Assembly (NCBI RefSeq): GCF_014161445.1
Contig: NZ_JABBXA010000013.1
Span: 182,623 to 246,622, forward strand
Reading direction: 5' to 3'
DNA from: Microbispora sp. H13382
GTDB taxonomy: Bacteria > Actinomycetota > Actinomycetes > Streptosporangiales > Streptosporangiaceae
DNA: 64,000 bases
How positions within the stretch are numbered: position 1 is the first letter of the stretch; the number at the start of each line of letters is the position of its first letter. The position numbers were made by a program, and so were the translations under genes. The notes below the pieces were generated by a model. The model worked only from the letters and a program-made list of their open reading frames with translations, was not told the DNA's origin and did not search any database. Below, one piece after another: positions 54,460 through 63,459 of this stretch.

Positions 54460-55086
54460 TCAGGACTGGTTGAACAGCGAAAGGGTCAGGGTGGAGTGGT
54501 ACTCGCCGGCGGCGACGTCGACGGAGGTGCGCAGGGCGAGGTCGGCGTTGACCTGCGAGGTGCCGATCTCGTCGGCGGAGTTGGCGGTCGAGACCAGCAG
54601 CTCCTGGCCCTCCAGACCCACGTTGGGGGCTCCGGTGCCGTCGGAGACGACACTGGAGACCGGCTCACCGGCTGAGACCGCGCCGGTGGAGGAGTCGCTC
54701 AGCAGACGCGGCTTCCAGCCCAGGTATTCGGGGCCGATGGTCTTGGCCGGGTCGTCGGATGCGACGAACTGGCTCGCCTGGCCCACGACCGCCCAGTACT
54801 CGCCGGCGGGGATCTCCTCGGGGGTGCGGGTGTCGGTCACCGTGACCGTCGGCAGGGTGCCGGTGAACTGGCGGGCGGCGGCGTCGGAGCCGTTCTCCTG
54901 CAGGGACACGCCGTTGTTGTCGGCCACGGTCATCGACAGCTGGCCGGGGGTGGTGGTGGGCTCGATGTTCACCGACACGTCGATGCCGCTGCCGGGGTCG
55001 TCGGCCAGGGCGGGAGTGGCCACGCCGACACCGGCGAGGGCGAAGCCGAGCACCGACGCGGCGAGCGCGGTCCTGTTGATTTTCAT
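54460..55086 (-). CDS. WxL-like secreted cell-wall protein
   Basis: 208 residues from ATG 55086. Signal peptide (about 1-28, VATPALA), then DDPGSGIDVSVNIEPTTTPG and a beta-rich body with GQLSMTVADNNGVSL and GYPTV-like strands; it ends ALRTSVDVAAGEYHSTLTLSLF, the C-terminal pattern of WxL/CalY-like surface proteins. WxL motifs themselves are only partly kept (GWKPRL). With DUF916 it forms a wall-binding pair. Confidence 0.72.
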   Translation of the reverse strand: MKINRTALAASVLGFALAGVGVATPALADDPGSGIDVSVNIEPTTTPGQLSMTVADNNGVSLQENGSDAAARQFTGTLPTVTVTDTRTPEEIPAGEYWAVVGQASQFVASDDPAKTIGPEYLGWKPRLLSDSSTGAVSAGEPVSSVVSDGTGAPNVGLEGQELLVSTANSADEIGTSQVNADLALRTSVDVAAGEYHSTLTLSLFNQS

Positions 55087-55114
55087 GTGATCATTCGCTC
55101 CATCTATGAGGGGC

Positions 55115-55146
55115 GGGGCCGGCCGGCTGTTCGGCCGGCCGGCCCC
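55115..55146 (-). terminator. Terminator of the ThuA gene
   Basis: GGGGCCGGCCGGC and GCCGGCCGGCCCC form a perfect 13-bp stem with a 6-nt loop, 55 nt past the stop codon and just before the WxL-like gene. Confidence 0.75.
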
Positions 55147-55200
55147 GGTTGAGCTACGGCGGTGTCCTCGTCGTGGGGACCGTGGTCACCGCCGGTGCGG

Positions 55201-58200
55201 TCAGCGGCAGCTGGCCGCGGAGTAGGCCGCGTCGTAGGACGAGGTGACCTGCTTGCCGTTGATCGTCGCGGTGCCGGTCACGGTGACCTTGCCGGCGTCG
55301 ATCTGGGCGGTCCGGGTGTTGAAGGACTGGTAGGCCTGCTTGCCCGGAGCCACGTCGGTCACGGTCTTCTTGCCGAACGGGGTGTTCAGCTCGATCGTGG
55401 CCGGCGCGTCGCCGTCGTTGACCGCCGTCACGGCGAGGTACACCGAGCTGCCGATGCAGCGCGGCGCGGCCGTCACGGTCAGCTTGACCTCCGCCGAGGG
55501 AGCCGCGGCGATCGTCAGCGAGAGCGTCTTGATCTCCTCGGTGTTCCCGGCCTTGTCGGTCGAGCGGTAGCGCAGCTGGTGCTGCCCCTCGCCCGAGACG
55601 GTCACCGGAGCGGTGTACGCCGTCCAGTCGCCGTTGTCCAGCGAGTACTCGGTCTTGGCGACCCCGCTGCCGCCGGCCTCGTCGGCCGCCTTCAGCGTGA
55701 CCGTGACCGGGCCGGTGAACGAGCCGCCCTCCGGCTGCGCCGGGTCGGTCGTCGCCGTCGTCACCGGAGCGGTCTTGTCCTCGCTACCCGCCTTGGTCAG
55801 CTTGAAGTAGTCGAACTTGACCGTCTTGGACGCCGCCTGGGCGGTGCCGATGGTGTAGACGCCGACCTTCGACGCGTTCGCCACGGCGCTGTTCTTCACC
55901 GCGGTGACCGTGCCGTTGGTGGTCAGGTCGGTCCAGGTGGTGCCGTCGGAGGAGTAGGCGCCGGTGAAGCTGTCGCCCACCTTCTTCAGGCGCAGCCACC
56001 ACACGCCGGTGGTGCGGTTGGCGATCTGCGGCTGCGGGTTCTGCACGGTGCCGCCGACCTCGCTGCGCAGCTCGATCGTCCGCGCCACATTCGACCCTGC
56101 GGCGTTGGTGGTGACGAAGTCGAACTTCACGTAGTTGTCGTCGTCGCCGTAGACGATCAGGCCGCCCTGCTGGTAGCGCTCGTTGAGAGCGGAGCCGTCG
56201 ACCTTGGTCTCCAGCGTCCAGTCACCACTCGGCGCGGTCTGCAGGATGAAGTTCTTCGTGCCGTCGTTGGGCGTTCCGTAGATGTCACCCGTGGCGGTGT
56301 CGATCTCCAGGTTGCCACCGGTCATGCGAACAGCCGTGGCGTCGTAACGCACGTTCTGGTTCCAGCGGCAGAGGTCGAGCGAGCTGCCGTTGAAGTCGTC
56401 GTCCGGGTTCGGGCCGGTCGCCTTGTCGTCCGGCGTGATGTGGAACCAGTCGAAGGCCGCGTCCACCACCGGGTGGTTGGCCCCGGCCAGCGAGATCAGG
56501 CCGATCTTCGGGTTGGTGATCCCGGCGAGCGGCTTCGTCTCGGACATCGCGGTGAAGTTGCTGCCGTCCGACGAGTAGTGAGCGGTGATGTTGGTGCCGT
56601 CGTTGATGAACCGCACGTACACCGTGTCGGGGTAGGCGTCCCCGAGCTGGGCCGTGTTGCTCGCCGTCACCTCGTTGGGGTTGCCCTGGTCTTCCCGGAT
56701 GAACTGGAAGATGCGGTTGGCGTGGTTGGACCCGTTGGTCGACCGGCCCTGCAGCACCATCTTGGCGTAGTTGTCGTCGTCGCCGTAGATGATCAGGCCC
56801 GCCTGCTGGTACGCGTCCTGCGCGTTCAGCGTGAGCTTGGCCGTGGCCGTCCAGGCACCGGAGGGAGCCGGCTGCACGACGATGTTCGGCGTGTTGTTGG
56901 TCGTCTGGTAGATGTCGGTCGTCGAGGTCGGGATGATCAGCTTGCCGTCGGCGACGCGCAGGTCCTGGTTCTCCCGGATGACCGACCAGCGGTCACGGTC
57001 GAGCTGGGTGCCCAGGAAGTCGTCGGAACGACCGGAGAAGCACACCGTGGCCGGCGCGTTCACCTTGATCTCGACCTTGGCGGTGGACGACGCGCCCTTG
57101 TCGTCGGACGCGGTCACAACGGCCGTGTAGGTGCCCGGCGCGTTGTAGGTGTAGCTCGCGTTGGCCGTCGTCGGCTGCGGCGACCCGTTCACCCCGAAGT
57201 CCCACTTGTAGGTGATCGGGTCACCCTCGGCGTCGGTGGCCGTCGAGGTGAAGTCGACCTTCAGCGGAGCGATGCCCGTGGTCGGGTTCGCCGTCATGGT
57301 CACGATCGGACGCTCGTTCTCCGTGGCGCCCTTGCCGATGAAGTCGACCCAGTTGAAGTTGACCAGGTAGGCGTCGTTGGCCGCGCTCGCCGGCTTGCGC
57401 ACGACGAAGTACAGCGGGCCGCTGGTCGTCGGAACGTTGTTCAGGTTGACCGTGACGTCCTTGAACGTGTTCCAGCCGCCGGTCGGGGCGATGTCCGCCG
57501 AGCCGATCAGCGTCCCGTTGTTGGGGTCGCCTGCACGGATCTGCACGGTGCCGCCGGCCCCGCCCGAGGAGGCGCGCAGCCGGATCGCGCTGATGTTCGT
57601 CAGGTTGACCGGGTCGAAGGACCACCAGTCGCCGTCCTGGACGAAGGCGATGTGCTTGGCGCCGCCCGCGCTGTCGGTGGTGTTCTCGGCCTCGACACCG
57701 GCGGCGTCCGTGCCCACCCCGCCGGTCACCCGGCCGGTCTGCGTGAAGTGCTCGGCCTGCTTGCGCTTCGGCTGCAGGAGCACCTCGCCCCGCCCGGTCA
57801 GCGACGGAGCGTCGCCGTTGCCCTTGTCGGCGTAGCTGGCCTCGATGACGTAGAACAGGTTGTCGGTCTCGCCGTGGCCCGCCTGCTGGGTCTGCAGGGT
57901 GCCCTCACAGCCCTTGAGCTGGTCGAGCGGGTGGCCGTGGCTGTCGTGACCGAGGATCGCCTGGATCTTGACCTTGTCGCAGTCGATCGTGCCGTCCTCG
58001 GGGTCGGTGACGGTGACCGTGAACTTCACCTGGTCGCCGAACTCGAAGAAGGCGCCGTTCGGCGGCACGTTCACCTTGACCGTGGGCCGGTTGTTGCCGG
58101 CGACGACGACCACGTTGGCGGTCGCGGTCTCGCCCTCCTCGTTCTTGATGGTCAGGACCGCGCTGTACTCACCCGCCTTGGTGTAGGTGAAGGTGGGGCT

Positions 58201-60504
58201 GGCCTCGGTGGAGTCGGTCTTGCCGTCACCGTCGAAGTCCCAGGCGTAGGTGAGCGCCTGGCCGTCCGGGTCGCGGCTGCCCTCGCTGGAGAACTTGACG
58301 GTCAGCGGGAGCGGGCCGTCGGTCTTGTCCGCCGTGGCGTGGGCGACCGGCAGCGGGTTGCCCTTGATGTAGTTGATGCGGTAGATGCCGGAGTCGGCGT
58401 TGTCGCCGCCGAAGCCGGAGCCCCACTCGATCATGTAGAGCGCGCCGTCGGGGCCGAACTTCAGGTCCATCGGCTTCTTGAAGCTGAGGGACGAGAGGAT
58501 CCGGTTCATCTCGACGAGCTTGGTGCCGTTCTCGTCGAGCTGGAACGACCACACCTGGTTGTTGTTCCACTCACCGAAGATGGCCTTGCCGTCCCAGTAC
58601 GCCGGCCACTTCACGTTCGACTTCAGGTCGGCGTTGTAGCGGTAGACCGGGCCGCCCATCGGCGCACCGCCGCTGAGCTCGGGGAAGGTGGTGTTGGCCT
58701 GGTAGTGGTACCAGATCGTGGCCGGGATCACCGGGGGCAGGTTGGTCAGTCCGTCGTTGTTCGGCGACTCGTTGACCGGCGCGGCGCAGTTGAACGCCTG
58801 ACCCGACTGGTTGGTGGCGAAGTCGAAGTCGATGTACGGGGTGTTGTTGCCGATGCAGTACGGCCAGCCGTAGTTGCCCGGCTTGGAGATCAGGTTCCAC
58901 TCGACCGTGTTCTGCGGACCCCGGGTGGCGCTCGCCGAGTTGGCGTCGGGGCCGTACTCGCCGAGCATGATGTTGCCCGTCTTGGGGTCGATACCCATGC
59001 GGAACGGGTTGCGGAAGCCCATGCCGTAGATTTCCGGCTTGGTCTTCGCGGTGCCCGGAGCGAACAGGTTGCCGGCCGGGACGGTGTAGGTGCCGTCGGC
59101 CTCGGGGTGGATTCGCAGCAGCTTGCCGCTCAGGCTGTTGGTGTTGGCCGAGGAACGCTGCGCGTCCCAGGCCGCACGGCCCGACCGCTCGTCGATCGGC
59201 GTGTAGCTGTTGGAAGCGAACGGGTTGGTGTTGTCACCCGTCGCCAGCCACAGGTCGCCGGTCTTGTGGTCCATGAGCATGCCGCCGCCGTGGTGGCAGC
59301 ACTCGGCCCGCTGCACCGGCACGTCGAGCATCTTCTTCTCGCTCGCCAGGTCCAGCGTGTCACCGGTGACCGTGAACCGGCTCAGCCGGTCGACGTTCTC
59401 ACCGCTGGGCGAGTAGAAGAGGTACGCCCACTTGTTGGTGTCGAAGTCGCGGTCGAGGGTGATCCCGAGCAGACCGCTCTCGTTGGCCGTGAAGACGTTC
59501 AGCTTCGCGGCCGTGACCGTGCCACCGGCGGGCTTGATGACCTTGACTTCGCCGAGCCGGTCCACGTAGAACACGCGGCCGTCGTTGGCGATGTCCATCA
59601 TCATCGGGTTCGACGTGTTGTCGTCGAGGGTGACCTTCTCGAAGCTGGTGCTCTGCGAGGCCGAGCAGTCGGCCTTCTCAGCGCCGGCGGCGGTCTTGAT
59701 ACCGCCCAGCAGCAGCTTCAGGAAGTTGGCCTCGCTGAAGTTCTGCTTCTGGTGGCCGAGGCCGGTGTACCACGAACGGCCGCCGTCGTAGTCCTGACAC
59801 CAGGTGTTCGGGTGGTCGGCGCCCATCGTGGCGCCGGTGTAGGACTTCTCGTCCATCGACGTCAGGACGTGGACCGTGCCACGCGGGTTCGTCTGGTAGT
59901 CGTACCACTCGTCGGTACGGACCCAGTTGGTCGGCAGGCCCTTGGTCGACGGGTGCGCAGGGTCCTCGACCTTGACGGTCGCCTGCTGGATCGCCGGGTG
60001 CTGCTTGAAGTACGCACCGACGAGCTTGCCGTACCAGGCCCAGTTGTATCCGCTGTCGGCGGCGGCGTGGACACCCACGTAGCCGCCGCCCTTCTGGATG
60101 TAGCGCTGGAACGCGTCCTTCTGGTCCTGCGTGGTCACCGGGTCGCCGGTCGTGGACATGAAGACCACGGCCTGGTACTGCGCCAGGTTCGCGTCGGTGA
60201 ACGCGGCGCTGTCCTCGGTCGTGTCGACCGCGAAGTTGTTCTGCTGCCCGAGCTGCTGCACGGCCGCGATGCCCTCGGGGATCGAGTCGTGCCGGAAGCC
60301 GGTGGTCTTGGAGAAGACCAGAACCTTGAAGTCGGGCTCCGCTGCCGCCGTGGCGGCCTCGGCGCTCACCGGCGCCGAGAAGAGCGTGATGGTGGGGGCG
60401 AGGAGGGCGAAAGCCATCGTCGCCGCGGTACGACGTCTGGGACGCCGTCCGCTTGGCTGGGCCGCGTTGTGCGGCCAGGCCCACGTTCGAGAACGTGGTG
60501 TCAT
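55201..60504 (-). CDS. Secreted multidomain ThuA/sorbosone-dehydrogenase/PKD/CBM6 protein
   Basis: 1767 residues from ATG 60504, AGGAAGG upstream. Signal peptide (about 1-52); ThuA domain (about 58-265); PQQ-type sugar dehydrogenase beta-propeller (about 288-720) with ECCHHGGGML; PKD (about 722-805); a second beta domain to 908; CBM6 (about 911-1060); PKD (about 1065-1150); two DUF1349-like lectin folds (about 1153-1358 and 1368-1571, with repeated YQQAGLIIYGDDDNYAK); an Ig-like unit and a C-terminal beta domain. It should bind and oxidise or rearrange polysaccharide outside the cell. ROK repressor genes flank it. Confidence 0.87.
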   Translation of the reverse strand: MTPRSRTWAWPHNAAQPSGRRPRRRTAATMAFALLAPTITLFSAPVSAEAATAAAEPDFKVLVFSKTTGFRHDSIPEGIAAVQQLGQQNNFAVDTTEDSAAFTDANLAQYQAVVFMSTTGDPVTTQDQKDAFQRYIQKGGGYVGVHAAADSGYNWAWYGKLVGAYFKQHPAIQQATVKVEDPAHPSTKGLPTNWVRTDEWYDYQTNPRGTVHVLTSMDEKSYTGATMGADHPNTWCQDYDGGRSWYTGLGHQKQNFSEANFLKLLLGGIKTAAGAEKADCSASQSTSFEKVTLDDNTSNPMMMDIANDGRVFYVDRLGEVKVIKPAGGTVTAAKLNVFTANESGLLGITLDRDFDTNKWAYLFYSPSGENVDRLSRFTVTGDTLDLASEKKMLDVPVQRAECCHHGGGMLMDHKTGDLWLATGDNTNPFASNSYTPIDERSGRAAWDAQRSSANTNSLSGKLLRIHPEADGTYTVPAGNLFAPGTAKTKPEIYGMGFRNPFRMGIDPKTGNIMLGEYGPDANSASATRGPQNTVEWNLISKPGNYGWPYCIGNNTPYIDFDFATNQSGQAFNCAAPVNESPNNDGLTNLPPVIPATIWYHYQANTTFPELSGGAPMGGPVYRYNADLKSNVKWPAYWDGKAIFGEWNNNQVWSFQLDENGTKLVEMNRILSSLSFKKPMDLKFGPDGALYMIEWGSGFGGDNADSGIYRINYIKGNPLPVAHATADKTDGPLPLTVKFSSEGSRDPDGQALTYAWDFDGDGKTDSTEASPTFTYTKAGEYSAVLTIKNEEGETATANVVVVAGNNRPTVKVNVPPNGAFFEFGDQVKFTVTVTDPEDGTIDCDKVKIQAILGHDSHGHPLDQLKGCEGTLQTQQAGHGETDNLFYVIEASYADKGNGDAPSLTGRGEVLLQPKRKQAEHFTQTGRVTGGVGTDAAGVEAENTTDSAGGAKHIAFVQDGDWWSFDPVNLTNISAIRLRASSGGAGGTVQIRAGDPNNGTLIGSADIAPTGGWNTFKDVTVNLNNVPTTSGPLYFVVRKPASAANDAYLVNFNWVDFIGKGATENERPIVTMTANPTTGIAPLKVDFTSTATDAEGDPITYKWDFGVNGSPQPTTANASYTYNAPGTYTAVVTASDDKGASSTAKVEIKVNAPATVCFSGRSDDFLGTQLDRDRWSVIRENQDLRVADGKLIIPTSTTDIYQTTNNTPNIVVQPAPSGAWTATAKLTLNAQDAYQQAGLIIYGDDDNYAKMVLQGRSTNGSNHANRIFQFIREDQGNPNEVTASNTAQLGDAYPDTVYVRFINDGTNITAHYSSDGSNFTAMSETKPLAGITNPKIGLISLAGANHPVVDAAFDWFHITPDDKATGPNPDDDFNGSSLDLCRWNQNVRYDATAVRMTGGNLEIDTATGDIYGTPNDGTKNFILQTAPSGDWTLETKVDGSALNERYQQGGLIVYGDDDNYVKFDFVTTNAAGSNVARTIELRSEVGGTVQNPQPQIANRTTGVWWLRLKKVGDSFTGAYSSDGTTWTDLTTNGTVTAVKNSAVANASKVGVYTIGTAQAASKTVKFDYFKLTKAGSEDKTAPVTTATTDPAQPEGGSFTGPVTVTLKAADEAGGSGVAKTEYSLDNGDWTAYTAPVTVSGEGQHQLRYRSTDKAGNTEEIKTLSLTIAAAPSAEVKLTVTAAPRCIGSSVYLAVTAVNDGDAPATIELNTPFGKKTVTDVAPGKQAYQSFNTRTAQIDAGKVTVTGTATINGKQVTSSYDAAYSAASCR
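60481..60498. promoter_or_regulatory. 18-bp palindrome at the start of the ThuA gene
   Basis: CCACGTTCGAGAACGTGG, 8-bp arms, lies in codons 3-8. It could be an operator just past the start, or a hairpin in the mRNA. Confidence 0.3.
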
Positions 60505-60631
60505 GGAAAACCCTTCCTGACCGGGGGGACGTCAGGCAAGGCGCGCGCCGCCGCGCTTGTTGCCACTTGGTCGAAGCGGATATTTCGGTTGCTGGAGGGT
60601 GCCGTCTCCAGGTCTGAGGAGGCCGTCAGCG

Positions 60632-61912
60632 TCAGTAGGCTGCCGGCCTGGGTAATGAATCCATGATCGTGGTCGGATCGTCGAGGATCTGGTTCACCAC
60701 CATGCTCGCGGCGCCGCGGGACGCGGCGCCGAAGCCGAGTGTCGAGGCGACGAACCGGCACTGAGTGGCCGGTGCGGCCATCACGAGCCGTTGCAGCTGG
60801 TCCTGCGCGTGCGGCAGCAGCCACTCGGCCAGTGAGGCGAAGTAACCTCCGATCACGATCACGCGGGGGTTGAACAGGTTGGCCACGATCGAGCCGCCGA
60901 GCCCGAGCCACTGGCCGACCTGCGCCACCGCCTGCATCATGCGCCGGTCGCCGGAGGCCAGGCCCCGGGCGATGTCGGCCACTCGTTCACCGGGGTCCGG
61001 AACCGGCATGCCGGGCAGTCCGTACGCCTGCTCGGGCATGGCGGCGCGCACGAGCGCGGCCAGCCCGACCTTGGTCTCCCAGCAGCCGATGCGGCCGCAG
61101 CCGCACTGGTCGCCGTTCGGGTCGACCCGCAGGTGCCCGACCTCGCCGGAGAAGCCGTCCGCGCCGCGCAGGAGTTTGCCGCCGGAGATGATGCCGCCGC
61201 CGACGCCCACCTCGCCGGTGAGGTAGACCAGGTCGGGCGTGCCCGCCGCGACCCCCGAGGTGAACTCGGCCAGCGCCGCGAGGTTGGCGTCGTTGTCCAC
61301 GCGCACCGGCACGCGCAGCGAGCCGAGCATCGCGGAAAGCTGGTCCGCCAGGGGCAGGTCCTGCCAGTAGAGGTTCGGCGCGAGCGACACGACGCCGCGC
61401 GCCACGTCCACGAGGCCGGGAACGGCCACCACGATGCCCGCGGGGACGGCGCCGGCCCGCGCCATCGCCTCCACGGACTCCTTGGCCACGAGCCCGAGCC
61501 GGCGCACCGCGCTGTCCGGGCGGCTGCCCATGGTGTCGAAGACCACCCGGCGCTCGACCAGGACCCGGCCGCTGAGGTCGGTGCCGTGGACCGCGATGTA
61601 GTCCACGTTGATCTCCATGCCCAGAGCGCCGACGTGCGCGCCGTGCAGCGCCACCGCCCGCCTGGGACGTCCGACGGCGCCCACGTGCTCGACGCCGAGC
61701 TCCCGCACCAGCCGCCGTTCGAGCAGCTCGGACATGAGGCTGGAGACGGTGGCCCGGTGCAGTCCCGTCGCGTCGGCGATGTCGGCGCGGGACAGGGAGG
61801 CGTGGTCACGCAGTTCGCGCAGCACCATCGAGAGGTTCGCCCGGCGCAGTGCGGCGGGGCCCGCCGGCGGAGAGCCACCCCAAGGACGGGTGAGGTGCGA
61901 CTCGTACGTCAC
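60632..61912 (-). CDS. ROK family transcriptional repressor (copy 1)
   Basis: 426 residues from GTG 61912. HTH (about 25-75, SLSRADIADATGLHRATVSSLMSEL) and a ROK sugar-binding domain (about 95-400) with VDNDANLAALAEF, GEVGVGGGIISGG and the zinc signature CGCGRIGCWE. These repressors release operators when sugar binds. It is transcribed toward the ThuA gene and probably controls it. A 124-bp tract identical to the divergent paralogue is present. Confidence 0.9.
   Translation of the reverse strand: MTYESHLTRPWGGSPPAGPAALRRANLSMVLRELRDHASLSRADIADATGLHRATVSSLMSELLERRLVRELGVEHVGAVGRPRRAVALHGAHVGALGMEINVDYIAVHGTDLSGRVLVERRVVFDTMGSRPDSAVRRLGLVAKESVEAMARAGAVPAGIVVAVPGLVDVARGVVSLAPNLYWQDLPLADQLSAMLGSLRVPVRVDNDANLAALAEFTSGVAAGTPDLVYLTGEVGVGGGIISGGKLLRGADGFSGEVGHLRVDPNGDQCGCGRIGCWETKVGLAALVRAAMPEQAYGLPGMPVPDPGERVADIARGLASGDRRMMQAVAQVGQWLGLGGSIVANLFNPRVIVIGGYFASLAEWLLPHAQDQLQRLVMAAPATQCRFVASTLGFGAASRGAASMVVNQILDDPTTIMDSLPRPAAY
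61178..61301. repeat. Identical 124-bp tract, copy in the minus-strand ROK gene
   Basis: Reverse-complement identical with 62790-62913. Codes for DNDANLAALAEFTSGV through VGGGIISGG. Confidence 0.8.
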
Positions 61913-61944
61913 TCTGCCCTCACCTGCCCTTTGTTTGTCTCTGA

Positions 61945-61956
61945 GATTAATTAATC
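61945..61956. promoter_or_regulatory. AT-rich palindrome between the ROK genes
   Basis: GATTAATTAATC is a perfect 12-bp palindrome in GC-rich surroundings, 33-44 bp upstream of the minus-strand ROK gene. ROK repressors favour AT-rich operators, so this is a candidate. Confidence 0.4.
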
Positions 61957-62157
61957 AGGGTTGTAACACGCAGATGTCCGAACGTGCACCCCCGCGACGC
62001 GTAACGAGTTGGCATCGCTCCGTTCCACCCCAGCTCAGCGCCAATTTGTGACCTGGTTACCGGAACGTTACGTAAATCGCTGTCTGTACCCCCTTGTGCC
62101 TGGAGGGAAGGATTGCCTTTAATTCGGCGAGCCATGCGAACTAATTGAGGGAGACCG

Positions 62158-63459
62158 GTGGACCACAGCAGGGCCGACGGCCGTACGACCGACTCGCCGA
62201 GTCGGGGCGGGTCCGCGGGCGTTCCCGCGGACCAGGCCACCGTGCGCCGTTCCAACCTTGCTCTGGTGCTGCGGCACGTGAGCGTGTACGGCCCGTGCTC
62301 GCGGTCCGCTGTCGCCGTCGCGACCGGGTTGAACAAGACGACCGTGACCAGCCTGGTGAACGAGCTGCAGGCACGGGGGCTGGTCAAGGAGACCGGACCA
62401 CAGCACGCCGGCTCCGTCGGCCGCCCCAGCGTCGCGCTCGTCCTGGACGGTTCCGGGGTCGGCGCCCTGGGCGTGGAGGTCAACGTCGACTACATCGCCG
62501 CCTTCGCCACCGACCTGGCCGGAAGGGTGCTCGCCGACCGGCGCATCGGCTTCGACGCCATGGGCTCCAGTCCGGAACGCTCACTCGACGAGCTGGCCCG
62601 GGTGGTCGAGAGGACCGTCGCCGACCTCGACAGGATCGGGGTCGCTCCCGCGGGGATCACCGTGGCCGTTCCCGGTCTGATCGACACGACCACCGGCACC
62701 GTCGTCGTCGCCCCGAATCTCGGCTGGCGCGGGGTGGCGGTGGCCGAGCGGCTGTCCCAGGCCGACATCCGCGCGGACATCCCCATCGCCGTGGACAACG
62801 ACGCCAACCTCGCGGCGCTGGCCGAGTTCACCTCGGGGGTCGCGGCGGGCACGCCCGACCTGGTCTACCTCACCGGCGAGGTGGGCGTCGGCGGCGGCAT
62901 CATCTCCGGCGGCCGGTTACTGGGCGGCGCGGACGGGTTCGCCGGGGAGGTCGGCCACGTCATGGTCGACACGTCCGGTGAGCAGTGCCGCTGCGGCCGC
63001 ATCGGCTGCTGGGAGACCAAGGTCGGGCTGGCCGCGCTGGTGCGCATGGCCACACCCGACCGCGCGTACGGCACCGGCCGGCAGCTCGTCCGCGACCCGG
63101 AGGAACGGCTGGCCGAGATCGAGCAGCGGCGCGCCGAAGGAGACCCCCGCGTCGAGGCGGCCCTCGCGGAGGTGGGCCGGTGGCTCGGGCTCGGAGCCGC
63201 CACCCTGGTCAACCTCTTCAACCCACGGGTGATCGTGCTCGGCGGCTACTTCGCCAGGCTCGCCGACCGGCTCATTCCCGCGGCCCAGGGGGAACTGGTC
63301 CGCCTGAGCATCACCGGCGCCGCCGACCGCTGCCGGTTCGTCGCCTCCGACCTCGGCTTCGGCGCCGCCTCGCGCGGAGCGGCCGGAGTCGTCGTCGAAC
63401 GAGCGCTGGCAGATCCCACAGCGATCGCGATCCGACATCCCAGCCATCGGGGGGCGTGA
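62158..63459 (+). CDS. ROK family transcriptional repressor (copy 2)
   Basis: 433 residues from GTG 62158, GAGGGAG upstream. Same order as copy 1: HTH (about 40-85, SRSAVAVATGLNKTTVTSLVNEL), ROK domain with VDNDANLAALAEF, GEVGVGGGIISGG and CRCGRIGCWE for zinc. Lies upstream of the ABC transporter gene and most likely controls it. The two ROK products are similar over their full length; parts are identical at the DNA level. Gene copies diverge most in the N- and C-termini. Confidence 0.9.
   Translation: MDHSRADGRTTDSPSRGGSAGVPADQATVRRSNLALVLRHVSVYGPCSRSAVAVATGLNKTTVTSLVNELQARGLVKETGPQHAGSVGRPSVALVLDGSGVGALGVEVNVDYIAAFATDLAGRVLADRRIGFDAMGSSPERSLDELARVVERTVADLDRIGVAPAGITVAVPGLIDTTTGTVVVAPNLGWRGVAVAERLSQADIRADIPIAVDNDANLAALAEFTSGVAAGTPDLVYLTGEVGVGGGIISGGRLLGGADGFAGEVGHVMVDTSGEQCRCGRIGCWETKVGLAALVRMATPDRAYGTGRQLVRDPEERLAEIEQRRAEGDPRVEAALAEVGRWLGLGAATLVNLFNPRVIVLGGYFARLADRLIPAAQGELVRLSITGAADRCRFVASDLGFGAASRGAAGVVVERALADPTAIAIRHPSHRGA
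62790..62913. repeat. Identical 124-bp tract, copy in the plus-strand ROK gene
   Basis: Matches 61178-61301 perfectly in reverse complement. A second 49-bp match follows at 62990-63038. Confidence 0.8.

Noticed and set aside
55162..60666. A very long open frame on the plus strand opposite the ThuA gene
   Set aside because: It is rich in Val, Arg, Gly and Leu with no domain, as expected from the complement of a high-GC gene; the minus strand carries clear domains.
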